NCBI RefSeq assembly: GCF_004799405.1
Contig: NZ_SSMW01000038.1
Location: 1-41,854, forward strand
Length of the DNA: 41,854 nucleotides
Origin: Bradyrhizobium sp.
GTDB lineage: Bacteria > Pseudomonadota > Alphaproteobacteria > Rhizobiales > Xanthobacteraceae
Reading direction: 5' to 3'
Position 1 is the stretch's first letter, and each line of letters opens with the position of its first letter. Positions 1 through 7,530 of this stretch are shown one piece after another. Position numbers and translations under genes: made by a program. The notes below the pieces were generated by a model. It worked only from the letters and a program-made list of their open reading frames with translations. It was not told where the DNA came from and did not search any database.

Positions 1-408
1 TCAGCTAAACGAACGACCACGTGAGACCTTGCAATTTGAAACCCCAGCAGAGAGATTTAACGCCTGTGTTGCGTCGACCGGTTGAGCCGGCAACCCGAAA
101 GCGGACATTGTGGCTCAGTGAATCGGCGCGATGCATCGTTACGTTGCCTCTTCAAGGCTAGGTACGCCGACCAATAGGTCGATGATGGGCTTTCCGCTAA
201 GGGTCAATTTCAGACCTTGCGGCAGCTGTCTGCCCATGTCGGGGCCGCAGGGGATGATGGCCTATTTTCCGGGCCTTGATGGGTTTCTTTGCAGCAGCAA
301 TTGCCGTTTCATGGTGTTGTACGGCATTTAGAAGTTCATTTTCTGCGACGAACTTTCCCGGTTCTGGTAGGGTTTGCCTTACGAAAATGCAGGGGCGGTG
401 AAAAGGCG
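1..408. other. Leading stretch without a recognisable gene
   Basis: I see no convincing coding region in the first 408 bases. Open frames here are short (66 to 86 codons), lack a recognisable domain and have no good ribosome-binding site. A small inverted repeat (CCGG, five bases, CCGG) lies near 79-91. The stretch may hold the promoter of the small gene starting at 409. Confidence 0.4.
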
Positions 409-672
409 ATGGAAAGAATAATATTTCTGGTGATATCCGCGCTTGCCGCCTCGGCAATACCGGCTTCGTCCCCGGCCTGGGCTGACGATTGGCACGGCGT
501 CACCAACTATCCGGCGCGGGTTAGCGCATTCACGTTCGGCTCCGGAGTACTCAGTGCAAATCATCCGGTGCACTTCGGCGCCTGGACCGTCTCGTTCGGC
601 ACGCAAGGCGTTCAAACCGTCTACGTTCAACAAACCGCGGGCTACAGTTGGTTTCACACCGGCAAGCTATAG
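409..672 (+). CDS. Small secreted protein, hypothetical
   Basis: This predicts 87 residues. The first 25 or so form a clear Sec signal peptide: M-E-R, a hydrophobic core (IIFLVISALAASAI), then a likely cleavage site after A-W-A. The mature part is only about 60 residues, rich in Gly, Val, Thr and aromatic residues, and I recognise no domain. I chose the ATG at 409 because the signal peptide begins there; the frame is open upstream to 289 without sensible sequence. Another frame stays open downstream to 838 and contains several Cys, so the gene may be the front half of a frameshifted longer protein. Function unknown. Confidence 0.42.
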   Translation: MERIIFLVISALAASAIPASSPAWADDWHGVTNYPARVSAFTFGSGVLSANHPVHFGAWTVSFGTQGVQTVYVQQTAGYSWFHTGKL

Positions 673-949
673 CTTGATTTGCGCCAATGCGGTGCTCGGT
701 CAGACCCCTTGCGCCATGTGGCTGCAGCCCGCGTCGCAGAATTCACCCGAAGCATGCAAGATGGCCCTGCTGCCAAATCTAGGGACGGTCGATTTGCTGC
801 CGATACCTTGCCCGACGAGCATCACGTTCCAGCGCTAGTATCGATGTCTGCTGTCTGAGCCCGTGGTCCGCTGTCCGCGCCCCCAAAACGTGGACATCGA
901 TCACGGCGACGGCAAAGTCAGCGGTGTGCCGGAAACAGATATATCCGGT
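673..949. other. Intergenic stretch, possible continuation of a frameshifted gene
   Basis: No independent gene is supported. The frame entered near 635 and open to 838 encodes a Cys-containing tail with ICAN, PCAMWLQP and IPCP. It could be the real C-terminus of the 409 gene after a one-base shift, or chance. The part from 839 to 949 shows nothing. Confidence 0.3.
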
Positions 950-1462
950 TCACGGCTTGGACGTCATGTCTGGTTTGCCGGTGTTGAAATCGACGGGCAC
1001 CGAGACGTGCTCATGGACGATCAACCAATTGCCCTTGATCTTGCGATAAACATCGGTGACGCGAACGGTAAGGTCCATCGGCTGGCCTTTGGTGTCGGTA
1101 CCCGTGAGATGCTGAATGCTGTGCCCGAAACCCATTGTTCCGCTAACGGCGACGCTCACGTCGCTAATTTCGAACTTCAATGGTCCGTTGATCGTACCAA
1201 GCAGGTCTGTCCAGTCCTTGGTATAAGCCTTGGCACCGACATATTGACGCGGCGGAACCACATCGAACACCAGGAGACTTTCGTCAGGCACGTAGACCTT
1301 CATGATGGCGCTGACATCCTTGGCATTGACAGCGGCGACAAACCGATCTTCGAGCGCCCTGATACTGGCTTCGTCCCTGGACGCCGCCTGGACCGCCGTC
1401 TGCGATGCGGCCAACGCCACAGCGAAAGTGAAAGCAGCTGCGGTTGCGGTCAACTTGCTCAT
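950..1462 (-). CDS. Secreted SnoaL-like (NTF2-fold) protein
   Basis: This predicts 170 residues. It begins with a signal peptide (MSKLTATAAAFTFAVALA, cleavage likely after V-Q-A). Then comes an NTF2-like domain of the SnoaL/SgcJ/DUF4440 kind, seen in I-R-A-L-E-D-R-F-V-A-A-V-N-A-K-D near the mature start, V-Y-V-P-D-E-S-L-L-V-F-D, and the closing W-L-I-V-H-E-H-V-S-V-P motif typical of this fold. Family members include polyketide cyclases, isomerases and many proteins of unknown role, so no reaction can be assigned. I chose the ATG at 1462 because a purine-rich GCAGGGA site lies just upstream; the frame extends five codons further to 1477. It stands alone on the minus strand, and its promoter region would be shared divergently with the 1671 gene. 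Confidence 0.72.
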   Translation of the reverse strand: MSKLTATAAAFTFAVALAASQTAVQAASRDEASIRALEDRFVAAVNAKDVSAIMKVYVPDESLLVFDVVPPRQYVGAKAYTKDWTDLLGTINGPLKFEISDVSVAVSGTMGFGHSIQHLTGTDTKGQPMDLTVRVTDVYRKIKGNWLIVHEHVSVPVDFNTGKPDMTSKP

Positions 1463-1670
1463 TTCCCTGCTCCCCAATTCACCCAGGAGTTCCTGGGTGG
1501 CTTCCTCATTTTATCGTCCGCTATTTCGTTTTCGCAAGACGGCATAGCTTGTCTCGAAGGCAAAACTGCACGATACTGATTGCTTCAACGACTGGACGAC
1601 GGCATGAGCGAGATTGAGGACGCTCCACCGGGGGGTGCAGGTGTCGCGCGATTGCTGGCATCGCAAGAAG

Positions 1671-2009
1671 GTGGCGCGGTCGTTCGCGGCTGCCACCTTC
1701 GTTTTCGCGCTATTTTTGCTGAACAACAGTACCGCACGGGCCACCGCGCTGACGGAAGAGACCCGGGCGGCGCTGATCAAGAGCGCGGAGGAGAGCTGCT
1801 TCGACGGACAATCGAAGCAGGAGGCCAACAAGTCGCGGAAGCCGGAACAGCTTCACGCGTTCTGTTACTGCTTCGCGGAAAAGCTGAGCTACACGATGAC
1901 CATGGAGAAGGCCATCGCTGCCTTTGGCAAGCCGTTCGCACCGACGCCTGAGGAAGAGCGGGTGATGCACGCCGTCTTCGACAATTGCTGGCAGGTCAAC
2001 GTGAAGTAG
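1671..2009 (+). CDS. Small secreted protein with conserved-looking Cys pairs, hypothetical
   Basis: From the GTG at 1671 this gives 112 residues; an ATG at 1614 would give 131, and a GTG at 1641 is also possible. The N-terminus (ARSFAAATFVFALFLL) is a signal peptide or anchor with likely cleavage after A-R-A. The mature part has SCFDGQSK, HAFCYCFAEKL and a terminal DNCW, so four Cys that could form two disulfides in the periplasm. A helical, Cys-containing layout with C-x-C followed by A-E-x-L is common in small periplasmic alphaproteobacterial proteins of unknown function. No partner gene is evident. The start is uncertain because no upstream site has a strong Shine-Dalgarno sequence. Confidence 0.55.
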   Translation: MARSFAAATFVFALFLLNNSTARATALTEETRAALIKSAEESCFDGQSKQEANKSRKPEQLHAFCYCFAEKLSYTMTMEKAIAAFGKPFAPTPEEERVMHAVFDNCWQVNVK

Positions 2010-2157
2010 CCGCTGCCGCCAGAGCATTTGCCCCTGAAAATCGCGTTATGGACGGTCGATCGCGGCGCTGCCGGGTTTACGACTTCGCCTGGCTCACGCC
2101 GCCGGCGAGGAGCAGGCTGCAACTCCCGCCCGCGCTCCGATCGAACGAAGGTGCCGA

Positions 2158-2667
2158 ATGAGACAGCGAACGATCATAGTGAACGACAAGATGCAAAGGG
2201 GATATCGCTATCAACTTACCGAACACGCCGGTCGCAATTTCGATCCGGAGTTCCATCCACAGCTAACTCCCAAGGAGATGCTTCGACTGGGTGTATTCTG
2301 CGGCAAGTACATGACCGACACCCGAAAGGAATTCCCGAAAAGCTGGTTCGAACACGCCAAACTTGCCGGAAAAAAGCCCGATCGCTCACTCAACTACTTT
2401 GGCGTCGATGCCAGCCAGCCGTTGTCTGTATGGCGCAAGAACGGATGGATACATCCCGACGATCCGCGCGGGTGGTTTCAATGGTACTGCCGGTACTATA
2501 TGGGCCGCCGAATGCCGCAGGAAGACCTTCGACAGATCAGGCGGTGGAAAGCAATGCGCAGACACATCAGGCAGATCGAACTTCACTGCGAACCGGGCGA
2601 CCAGACCTGTCGTAAACGCCAACGACAGGCGCTCCTTCACTGGGCCTACGACAGCCGGAAATTCTGA
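2158..2667 (+). CDS. Conserved protein of unknown function (GWIHPDDPRGWFQWYCRYY family)
   Basis: This predicts 169 residues with no signal peptide or membrane segment. The sequence is highly patterned: K-Y-M-T-D near residue 50, F-P-x-S-W-F, S-L-N-Y-F-G-V-D-A-S-Q-P-L-S-V-W, the aromatic block G-W-I-H-P-D-D-P-R-G-W-F-Q-W-Y-C-R-Y-Y, then R-Q-I-R-R-W-K-A-M-R-R-H and a C-terminal R-Q-A-L-L-H-W-A-Y-D-S-R-K. From memory, near-identical blocks occur in proteins of fungi, algae and plants as well as in scattered bacteria, annotated only as hypothetical. That recollection needs a search. The dense Trp/Tyr/Arg content suggests a compact cytosolic protein. The start ATG follows GGTGCCGA. Its end overlaps the convergent membrane-protein gene by 22 bases. 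Confidence 0.78.
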   Translation: MRQRTIIVNDKMQRGYRYQLTEHAGRNFDPEFHPQLTPKEMLRLGVFCGKYMTDTRKEFPKSWFEHAKLAGKKPDRSLNYFGVDASQPLSVWRKNGWIHPDDPRGWFQWYCRYYMGRRMPQEDLRQIRRWKAMRRHIRQIELHCEPGDQTCRKRQRQALLHWAYDSRKF

Positions 2668-3110
2668 TCCGCGCCGTCTCGACGGCTGGTACTGTCACCA
2701 ACCACCCGAAGGTCGATCCTGCCGATCAGATCCGAACGGAGCGACTCGGCGGCGTTCATGGCGTCCATCGTCTGCCGCAAGGTACTGACGTTCGAGCCGA
2801 GCGACACGATTCCGCCCAGCACCGCGGCAATCGATCCGATCGCGGCGACCTGATTGGATCCGAACAGGCCGAGCATCACAAGCAGCAGCAACGCGCCGCC
2901 GCCGGCGATTGCCGCCTTGGAAACCAGGATAATCTTCCGGCATCGCTCGCAGACCTCGGCCAGTTCCTCGATCCGGGCCTCGATCCGTGAAATCTCGTCG
3001 CTCGGGTTGTCCTCGTCTGTCAGATTCAAGATCGAGATCCGGAAGTTGCAGTGTCGTGGGGCGCAGCATGCGCGCCGGTTAACCGAGTCTGTTTCGTTTG
3101 TTTTTCTCAA
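2646..3110 (-). CDS. Small membrane protein with coiled-coil N-terminus, overlaps glycosyltransferase gene
   Basis: This predicts up to 154 residues. The N-terminal half has an amphipathic, probably coiled-coil stretch (DEISRIEARIEELAEVCERC). Two hydrophobic segments follow (AIAGGGALLLLVMLGLFG and VAAIGSIAAVLGGIVSLG), then a charged tail. The layout suggests a small inner-membrane protein; no domain is recognised. The start is unclear. There is no ATG in frame before the first membrane segment. The frame opens with TTG at 3110, inside the end of the glycosyltransferase gene, and another TTG at 3029 sits just before L-T-D-E-D-N-P-S-D. The later start would remove 27 Arg- and Cys-rich residues that do not look native. 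Co-transcription with the glycosyltransferase is likely. Confidence 0.6.
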   Translation of the reverse strand: MRKTNETDSVNRRACCAPRHCNFRISILNLTDEDNPSDEISRIEARIEELAEVCERCRKIILVSKAAIAGGGALLLLVMLGLFGSNQVAAIGSIAAVLGGIVSLGSNVSTLRQTMDAMNAAESLRSDLIGRIDLRVVGDSTSRRDGADQNFRLS

Positions 3111-4062
3111 ACCGGTGAAATGGTCGTCTTGGAACCGACGCGATATCGTGCGCCAGGAACGCCAATACGAATTGCAGGCCGATGATGAGAAGGAATGCCG
3201 AGAGCATCACTGTTCCGGCCGAAGAGACGATCCCGGTACGTATTGAGAGTATCCAGTGATAGCCACCAAATATCGATCCACACAGGATCAAGATTATGCC
3301 AAGAGGCAGTTCGATCGATGCAAGGGACATATCCCTCAGGTAGTAGTTATAAAACAGTCTCTTGCAAAAATTTCGCACATGATTCAAAAAGAACGCAGCA
3401 ATGATATTGTTAATTTCGAGATTGCTTACTTCATCCCCGTATTTTGCGTCCATTGGGATATCAAGAACGACGGCGCGTAGCGTGTTCAGGCGAAACAGCA
3501 TGTCCATTTCGAAAAAGTAGCGCTGGCTGATTTTTCGAAATGGAAGATGACGCGCTAGATCGCGATGTATCGCCGTGTATCCATTTGTCGGATCGAAGAT
3601 ATCCCAGTAGCCGGACGACAACTTGGTCATGAACGATAGTGCCGCGTTGCCGAGCAGGCGGATCTTTGGCATTCCGCGGGTCTTCTCCAGATCGAAGAAG
3701 CGATTGCCTTTGGTATAATCGGCCTCGCCGACCGCGATCGGGGCCACGAAGGCCGGGATCAAGTTCGGGTCCATCTGACCGTCGCCATCCAGCTTGACGA
3801 TAACATCTATTCCGTCGTCGAGCGCCGCCTCGTAGCCCCTCATAACCGCGCCACCGACGCCTAGATTTTCCGCATTGCGAAGAATGACAACGCGGTTGTC
3901 CTTGCAATTGTCTTCGACAAACCTCCCCGAGCCTTCCGGGCAACAGTCGTCCACGACGTAGATTCGGCAAACATCCGGCCCGATCCGATCGATCACGCCC
4001 AAAATGTGGTTGCACACCCTGTAGCTCGGTATGACAACCCCGATTCTACACGTTTGATCCAT
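3079..4062 (-). CDS. Family 2 glycosyltransferase with C-terminal membrane segments
   Basis: This predicts 327 residues. The N-terminal GT-A domain shows VVIPSYR at residues 9-15, the nucleotide-binding V-V-D-D at 36-39, N-L-G-V-G-G-A-V-x-R-G, and the metal-binding D-G-D at 92-94. This matches the dolichyl-phosphate mannose synthase/ArnC/GtrB branch of GT2, which transfers a sugar from a nucleotide donor to a polyprenyl phosphate or glycan acceptor at the inner membrane. Two hydrophobic segments (near 255-275 and 285-310) anchor the C-terminus. Acceptor and donor cannot be read. Base composition is visibly more AT-rich than the neighbours, most clearly between 3240 and 3620, which hints at transfer. 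The gene lies just beyond the 3' end of the tRNA-Gln gene. No ribosome-binding site is obvious before the ATG at 4062. Confidence 0.86.
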   Translation of the reverse strand: MDQTCRIGVVIPSYRVCNHILGVIDRIGPDVCRIYVVDDCCPEGSGRFVEDNCKDNRVVILRNAENLGVGGAVMRGYEAALDDGIDVIVKLDGDGQMDPNLIPAFVAPIAVGEADYTKGNRFFDLEKTRGMPKIRLLGNAALSFMTKLSSGYWDIFDPTNGYTAIHRDLARHLPFRKISQRYFFEMDMLFRLNTLRAVVLDIPMDAKYGDEVSNLEINNIIAAFFLNHVRNFCKRLFYNYYLRDMSLASIELPLGIILILCGSIFGGYHWILSIRTGIVSSAGTVMLSAFLLIIGLQFVLAFLAHDIASVPRRPFHRFEKNKRNRLG

Positions 4063-4248
4063 CGCGCTTTGCCGCGTTTGCCGGATATGAAAGTATCAGG
4101 CAGGTTGTTTTGGTGCCCGATATTTTGGACCGAGTGGCGGTTTGGAATCCTAGTGCAGAGCTGGTACGTGCGCCACTGGCCCGACATCGCGACGGGGATG
4201 CGGTGCTTTCTGAACCAAAGAGGGAAATTCCCTGAAACGCAGAAATGC

Positions 4249-4322
4249 TGGCTGGGGAACTAGGATTCGAACCTAGACAAACAGAGTCAGAGTCTGTTGT
4301 GCTACCGTTACACCATTCCCCA
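4249..4322 (-). tRNA. tRNA-Gln (anticodon CUG)
   Basis: Read on the minus strand this folds as a full cloverleaf. The acceptor arm pairs TGGGGAA with TTCCCCA. The D stem is GTGT with GCAC. The anticodon stem ACAGA/TCTGT encloses loop CTCTGAC, giving anticodon CTG. The T arm contains GGTTCGAATCC. The discriminator is G and the terminal CCA is encoded in the DNA (4249-4251). The CUG anticodon assigns it to glutamine codon CAG. Confidence 0.96.
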
Positions 4323-4446
4323 CCGAGGCAGCTGATTTTGCAGAACTTTTTGAGGAGTTTTGCAGTTTGCAAATCGGCCGTCTGACCCGGCCATATAGAC
4401 CGGGTAGGCGTTCGCGGTCCAGTCCTGATTGTCACCGGTCCGATGG

Positions 4447-5166
4447 CTAATTACCCAATTCTCGAACGGCGGCTGCCGGCTGCATCTTGAGATTGGCCTC
4501 GGTCCAGGAGCGCAGGCCGCCGCGGTACCACATCACGTTGCGGTATCCCAAATGCATGGCGCGGAGTGCTGCGTTGTAACTCTCCCAGCATCGTGCGCCT
4601 TCGCAATAAAACACCAAAGGCCGGTCGGCGTTGTTGGACGTCAACTGGGTCAGCACCGAAGCAAGCCTGCGCTGAATACGATCCCGGAAACTTCCCGAGT
4701 CGCCTGCGCCCGGCACATAAATGGCACCGGGAAGTGTGGGGTGGCCGCCCGAGTTGTCCCGCAAGACATCGATGAGAACTGCATCGGTATCGAGAAGCTT
4801 GAACACCTGGCTGGTTGTGACGCGCCGCCCGCCCGGAATCGTGAGCGGGGTCATGCTGCCGACATTGACCTTGAGTTCGTTCTGCGACGGCACGCCAAAA
4901 TCGGTGAGTTCTTCGGCATAATTATCTGCCAAGTCCTGCCCTGGCTCCGGCGGGGCTGGCCGGGGCGGCGGGGCTGGCGGTGGCGCCGGCCGGGCCGGCT
5001 GGATCGCCGGCACGTCGGCGGGGCCGCCCAATGAGGTCTGCGCAACATCAAAGCGGCGCAGGCCGTCACCGGCGGCTTCGGCGGCTTGGCATCGCAGAGC
5101 TGTCGCGATCACAGAGGTCGCGAGCGCTACCGCCGCAGACATCGCAATGGGTTGAACGGCCCGCAT
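4447..5166 (-). CDS. Secreted rhodanese-like protein with C-x4-C-W motif
   Basis: From the ATG at 5166 this predicts 239 residues. The N-terminus has an Ala-rich hydrophobic stretch consistent with a signal peptide. A Pro/Ala linker follows (PAPPPAPPPRPAPPEPG). The C-terminal half is rhodanese-like: a V-L-I-D-V strand, L-P-G-A-I-Y-V-P-G-A-G, L-V-F-Y-C-E-G-A-R-C-W-E-S-Y-N-A-A as the active-site loop, and G-Y-R-N-V-x-W-Y-R-G-G as the closing motif. The Cys-Trp after the loop recalls the CXXCW proteins linked to PQQ-dependent alcohol oxidation, but here four residues separate the two Cys and no PQQ gene is near. A periplasmic sulfur- or redox-related role is inference. I prefer 5166 because GGAAG lies eight bases upstream; 5196 and 5301 are also open. 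Confidence 0.75.
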   Translation of the reverse strand: MRAVQPIAMSAAVALATSVIATALRCQAAEAAGDGLRRFDVAQTSLGGPADVPAIQPARPAPPPAPPPRPAPPEPGQDLADNYAEELTDFGVPSQNELKVNVGSMTPLTIPGGRRVTTSQVFKLLDTDAVLIDVLRDNSGGHPTLPGAIYVPGAGDSGSFRDRIQRRLASVLTQLTSNNADRPLVFYCEGARCWESYNAALRAMHLGYRNVMWYRGGLRSWTEANLKMQPAAAVRELGN

Positions 5167-5430
5167 TCTCGCCAGCTTCCGATCCGGTGTTTGCATCCTG
5201 GCCGGTGAATGTTCCAAGAATTTCGCTGACGGACAAGAGCCGGCGGCGGCCGGCGCGGGCGATTTTCGGACTGAGGCGATACGGCGGGAGTTGCCGGCCA
5301 TGCCGCACGGAAGCGGTGATAATGGAAAGCGCGAACCGAGGTCAGCGCTTTCATCATGCGATACCGATCCCGGATGATGCCCGGGAAACCGGCATAATTG
5401 CCGTTCGTTCCATTCCCCAGGCGTCGAGCG

Positions 5431-5745
5431 CTAATAGGGTCGGCTATAGGAAGGCTGTCCGCCGTGCCTGGACTCGTCGTAGCCACCGTACGAATAGCCA
5501 TAAGGCACGGGGCCGGCGTAATAACCCGGTCCGCCCACATAGCCATCATAACCGTACACGGGCCTGGGATCTCCGGGCGCCCATGCATAGGCGGACGAGG
5601 CGACGCCAGCGATGGCAGCTCCCGCAATCAGTGCGCCCGGAAAGCCCGGCCGAAAACCACGTCTGGCCTCGGCGGTGCCTGTCGAAACAATTGCCGTCAG
5701 GGCCAACGCCCCGACGGTCGCGAAGATGATGGCTGATCTTTGCAT
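5431..5745 (-). CDS. Gly/Tyr-rich small secreted protein, hypothetical
   Basis: This predicts 104 residues. Residues 1-26 form a signal peptide (ATVGALALTAIVSTGTAEA). It is followed by a short R-R-G-F-R-P-G-F segment, a small hydrophobic Ala/Gly segment (ALIAGAAIAGVASSAYA), and a C-terminal low-complexity tail rich in Gly, Tyr and Pro (PVYGYDGYVGGPGYYAG, then YGYSYGG). Proteins of this design are common in Bradyrhizobium and relatives and are presumably exported to the periplasm or surface; their function is unknown. The ATG at 5745 has AAAGG seven bases upstream. The next gene downstream starts 264 bases away. Confidence 0.65.
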   Translation of the reverse strand: MQRSAIIFATVGALALTAIVSTGTAEARRGFRPGFPGALIAGAAIAGVASSAYAWAPGDPRPVYGYDGYVGGPGYYAGPVPYGYSYGGYDESRHGGQPSYSRPY

Positions 5746-6180
5746 GGCCAAACCTTTTGATGGAGTTACGGCATATCAACGCGGCTGGGTTGCTTTGGTT
5801 GCCTAACATGCGCGTGAAGCGGCCGTGATGCTCGCGCATTCGCGATGCGTTCGACGCCGTGCTGGCCGGCGTCTTCGCAAACGCGGTGGCGCCTGTCGCC
5901 TGTCGTGACCTTTGACGACGCCTGCGGCGAGCGCGGCGCCAGCAACACCGTCCATGTCGGGCTCGAAGACGGTTGGCCGGTCCGGAAGGCAAACATCGAG
6001 GCCGCACCATCGACCAATTGATGGTGCCGCGATGGCGTGCGCGCGGGCCCGCAACTTGCCCCTGCCAATCGGGCATGCAATGCTGACAGGGCCAAAATAA
6101 AGGGTGAGCTTGCGGGCTAACGCCCGGCGCATCCCGGCCCCAGAGCCTGGCATCGGGTGGACCTTTCGGAGAGCTTTCAC
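5746..6180. other. Intergenic region upstream of the Liv-type transporter operon
   Basis: These 435 bases hold no gene I can support. A short plus-strand frame (GTG near 5909 to 6025) has no recognisable domain. The stretch contains an eight-base inverted repeat at 6004-6027 and a weaker one with arms at 6047-6054 and 6110-6117. Being upstream of the binding-protein gene, it should carry that operon's promoter. Confidence 0.4.
6004..6027. promoter_or_regulatory. Inverted repeat upstream of Liv-type operon, candidate operator
   Basis: Arms GCACCATC and GATGGTGC are exact inverse complements around an eight-base A/T-leaning spacer (GACCAATT). The site is about 150 bases before the binding-protein start. 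A dimeric repressor site is the likely reading; an RNA hairpin is the alternative. No regulator gene is adjacent. Confidence 0.35.
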
Positions 6181-7431
6181 ATGAAATTCAAGCATATCAT
6201 CGGGCTGCTCGGCGCCGCCGCGATTTCCGTTGGGCTGGCCGGCCATGCTTCGGCGCAGCAGACCATCAAGATCGGCGCGGTGTTTCCGCTGAGCGGCAAC
6301 GCCGCCAGCGCCGGCAACCATGCCAAGGCCGCGATCGAGACCGCCGTCGAGATCATCAACAACGCGCATCCCGAGTTGGGCAATTTCCCGCTGGCGAAGG
6401 ACGCCGGGTTGGCCGGCCTCGGCGGCGCCAAGGTCGAAGTGGTGTACGCCGACAACCAGGGCAGCCCCGCCACCGGCCAGAACCAGACGCTGCGCCTGAT
6501 CACCGAAGAGAAGGTGGTGGCGCTGACCGGCGCCTATCAGTCCGGCATCACGCTTACCGCGAGCGCAATCGCGGAGAAATACGGAATTCCCTTTGTCAAC
6601 GGCGAGTCGGTAGCCGCCAATCTCACCGAACGCGGGTTCAAGTGGTTCTTCCGCGTCACGCCGGTGGCCTCGGACTTCGCCAAGATCTATGTCGACTTCC
6701 TCAAAGACATGAAAGCAGGCGGCGCAAAAATCGACACCGTCGCGCTGGTTCATGACAACACCGAATACGGCACCTCGGTCGCGAGCGTGGTCACCAGCGT
6801 GTTCAAGGATAGCGGGCTGGCTACCCCGCTCGATGTCGCCTATGCGGCCAACGCCACCGACGTGCAGAGCCAGGTCCTGCAGCTCAAGGAGAAGAAGCCC
6901 GACGTCGTGATCATGGTCACCTACACCTCGGATGCGATCCTTTATTCCAAGACGATGCAGGCGCTCGACTACAAGCCGCCGATGATCATTGCGGATGATT
7001 CCGGATATTCCGATCCGTCTTTCATCAAGGCGGTCGGCAAGATTTCGCAAGGCGTCTTCAACCGTTCGTCCTGGAGCGTCGGGCCCAAGGGCTCGCCGAC
7101 AGCGCTGATCGCCGAGATGTACAAGAAGAACAGCGGCGACGAGATGGACGACACCGCCGCGCGCCAGATGCAGGGCTTCTTCGTGCTGTGCGAGGCGATC
7201 AACCGCGCCGGCTCGACCGATCCGGCCAAGATCCAGGCCGCGCTCAAGGCCACCGACCTCAAGCCGGATCAGTTGATGATCGGTTACAAGGGCGTCAAGT
7301 TCGACGACAAGGGCCAGAACGTGTTGGCGGCCGGTGTCATCATCCAGTTGCAGGACGGCGAGAACTACGTCGCGGTCTGGCCGAAGGGCAGCGCCGAGAA
7401 GCCGCCCGTGATGCCTTACAAGGGCTGGTGA
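6181..7431 (+). CDS. Branched-chain-type ABC transporter substrate-binding protein
   Basis: This predicts 416 residues. A Sec signal peptide covers roughly residues 1-25 (FKHIIGLLGAAAISVGLAG, cleavage after A-S-A). The mature protein begins Q-T-I-K-I-G-A-V-F-P-L-S-G-N, the hallmark of the LivK/Peripla_BP_6 family, and continues with V-V-A-L-T-G-A-Y-Q-S-G, I-P-F-V-N-G-E and K-W-F-F-R-V-T-P. It captures a ligand in the periplasm for the permeases and ATPases encoded next. The family binds amino acids, amides, urea, aromatic acids and other small molecules, so the ligand cannot be read from sequence. The ATG at 6181 has GGAGAG seven bases upstream; an in-frame ATG at 6157 lacks one. A hairpin follows the gene. 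Confidence 0.9.
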   Translation: MKFKHIIGLLGAAAISVGLAGHASAQQTIKIGAVFPLSGNAASAGNHAKAAIETAVEIINNAHPELGNFPLAKDAGLAGLGGAKVEVVYADNQGSPATGQNQTLRLITEEKVVALTGAYQSGITLTASAIAEKYGIPFVNGESVAANLTERGFKWFFRVTPVASDFAKIYVDFLKDMKAGGAKIDTVALVHDNTEYGTSVASVVTSVFKDSGLATPLDVAYAANATDVQSQVLQLKEKKPDVVIMVTYTSDAILYSKTMQALDYKPPMIIADDSGYSDPSFIKAVGKISQGVFNRSSWSVGPKGSPTALIAEMYKKNSGDEMDDTAARQMQGFFVLCEAINRAGSTDPAKIQAALKATDLKPDQLMIGYKGVKFDDKGQNVLAAGVIIQLQDGENYVAVWPKGSAEKPPVMPYKGW

Positions 7432-7454
7432 CGATATATTCGACGGCTGACCAA

Positions 7455-7475
7455 GGGCGGGCACCGGTCCCGCCC
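7455..7475 (+). terminator. Hairpin after binding-protein gene, no U-tract
   Basis: GGGCGGG and CCCGCCC pair perfectly (seven G-C pairs) around a seven-base loop. No run of T follows, so it is probably an mRNA-stabilising or partial-termination hairpin that raises binding-protein yield relative to the downstream permeases. Confidence 0.5.
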
Positions 7476-7530
7476 ACATCGGTTCCTGCTTGGCGCTTTT
7501 CCGACTTAACCCGCAAGACGTGAGCGCGGC

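Noticed and set aside
863..1579. 238-codon plus-strand frame
   Set aside because: It is opposite the SnoaL-like gene, which has a signal peptide and family motifs.
4249..4322. tRNA-Gln as an attachment site of an integrated element
   Set aside because: I found no second copy of the tRNA 3' end and no integrase in the window; only the low-GC neighbour hints at it.
5909..6025. Short plus-strand frame with HVGLEDGWPV, resembling an enzyme C-terminus
   Set aside because: Only 38 codons, no start signal and no clear family match; not enough to call a gene remnant.
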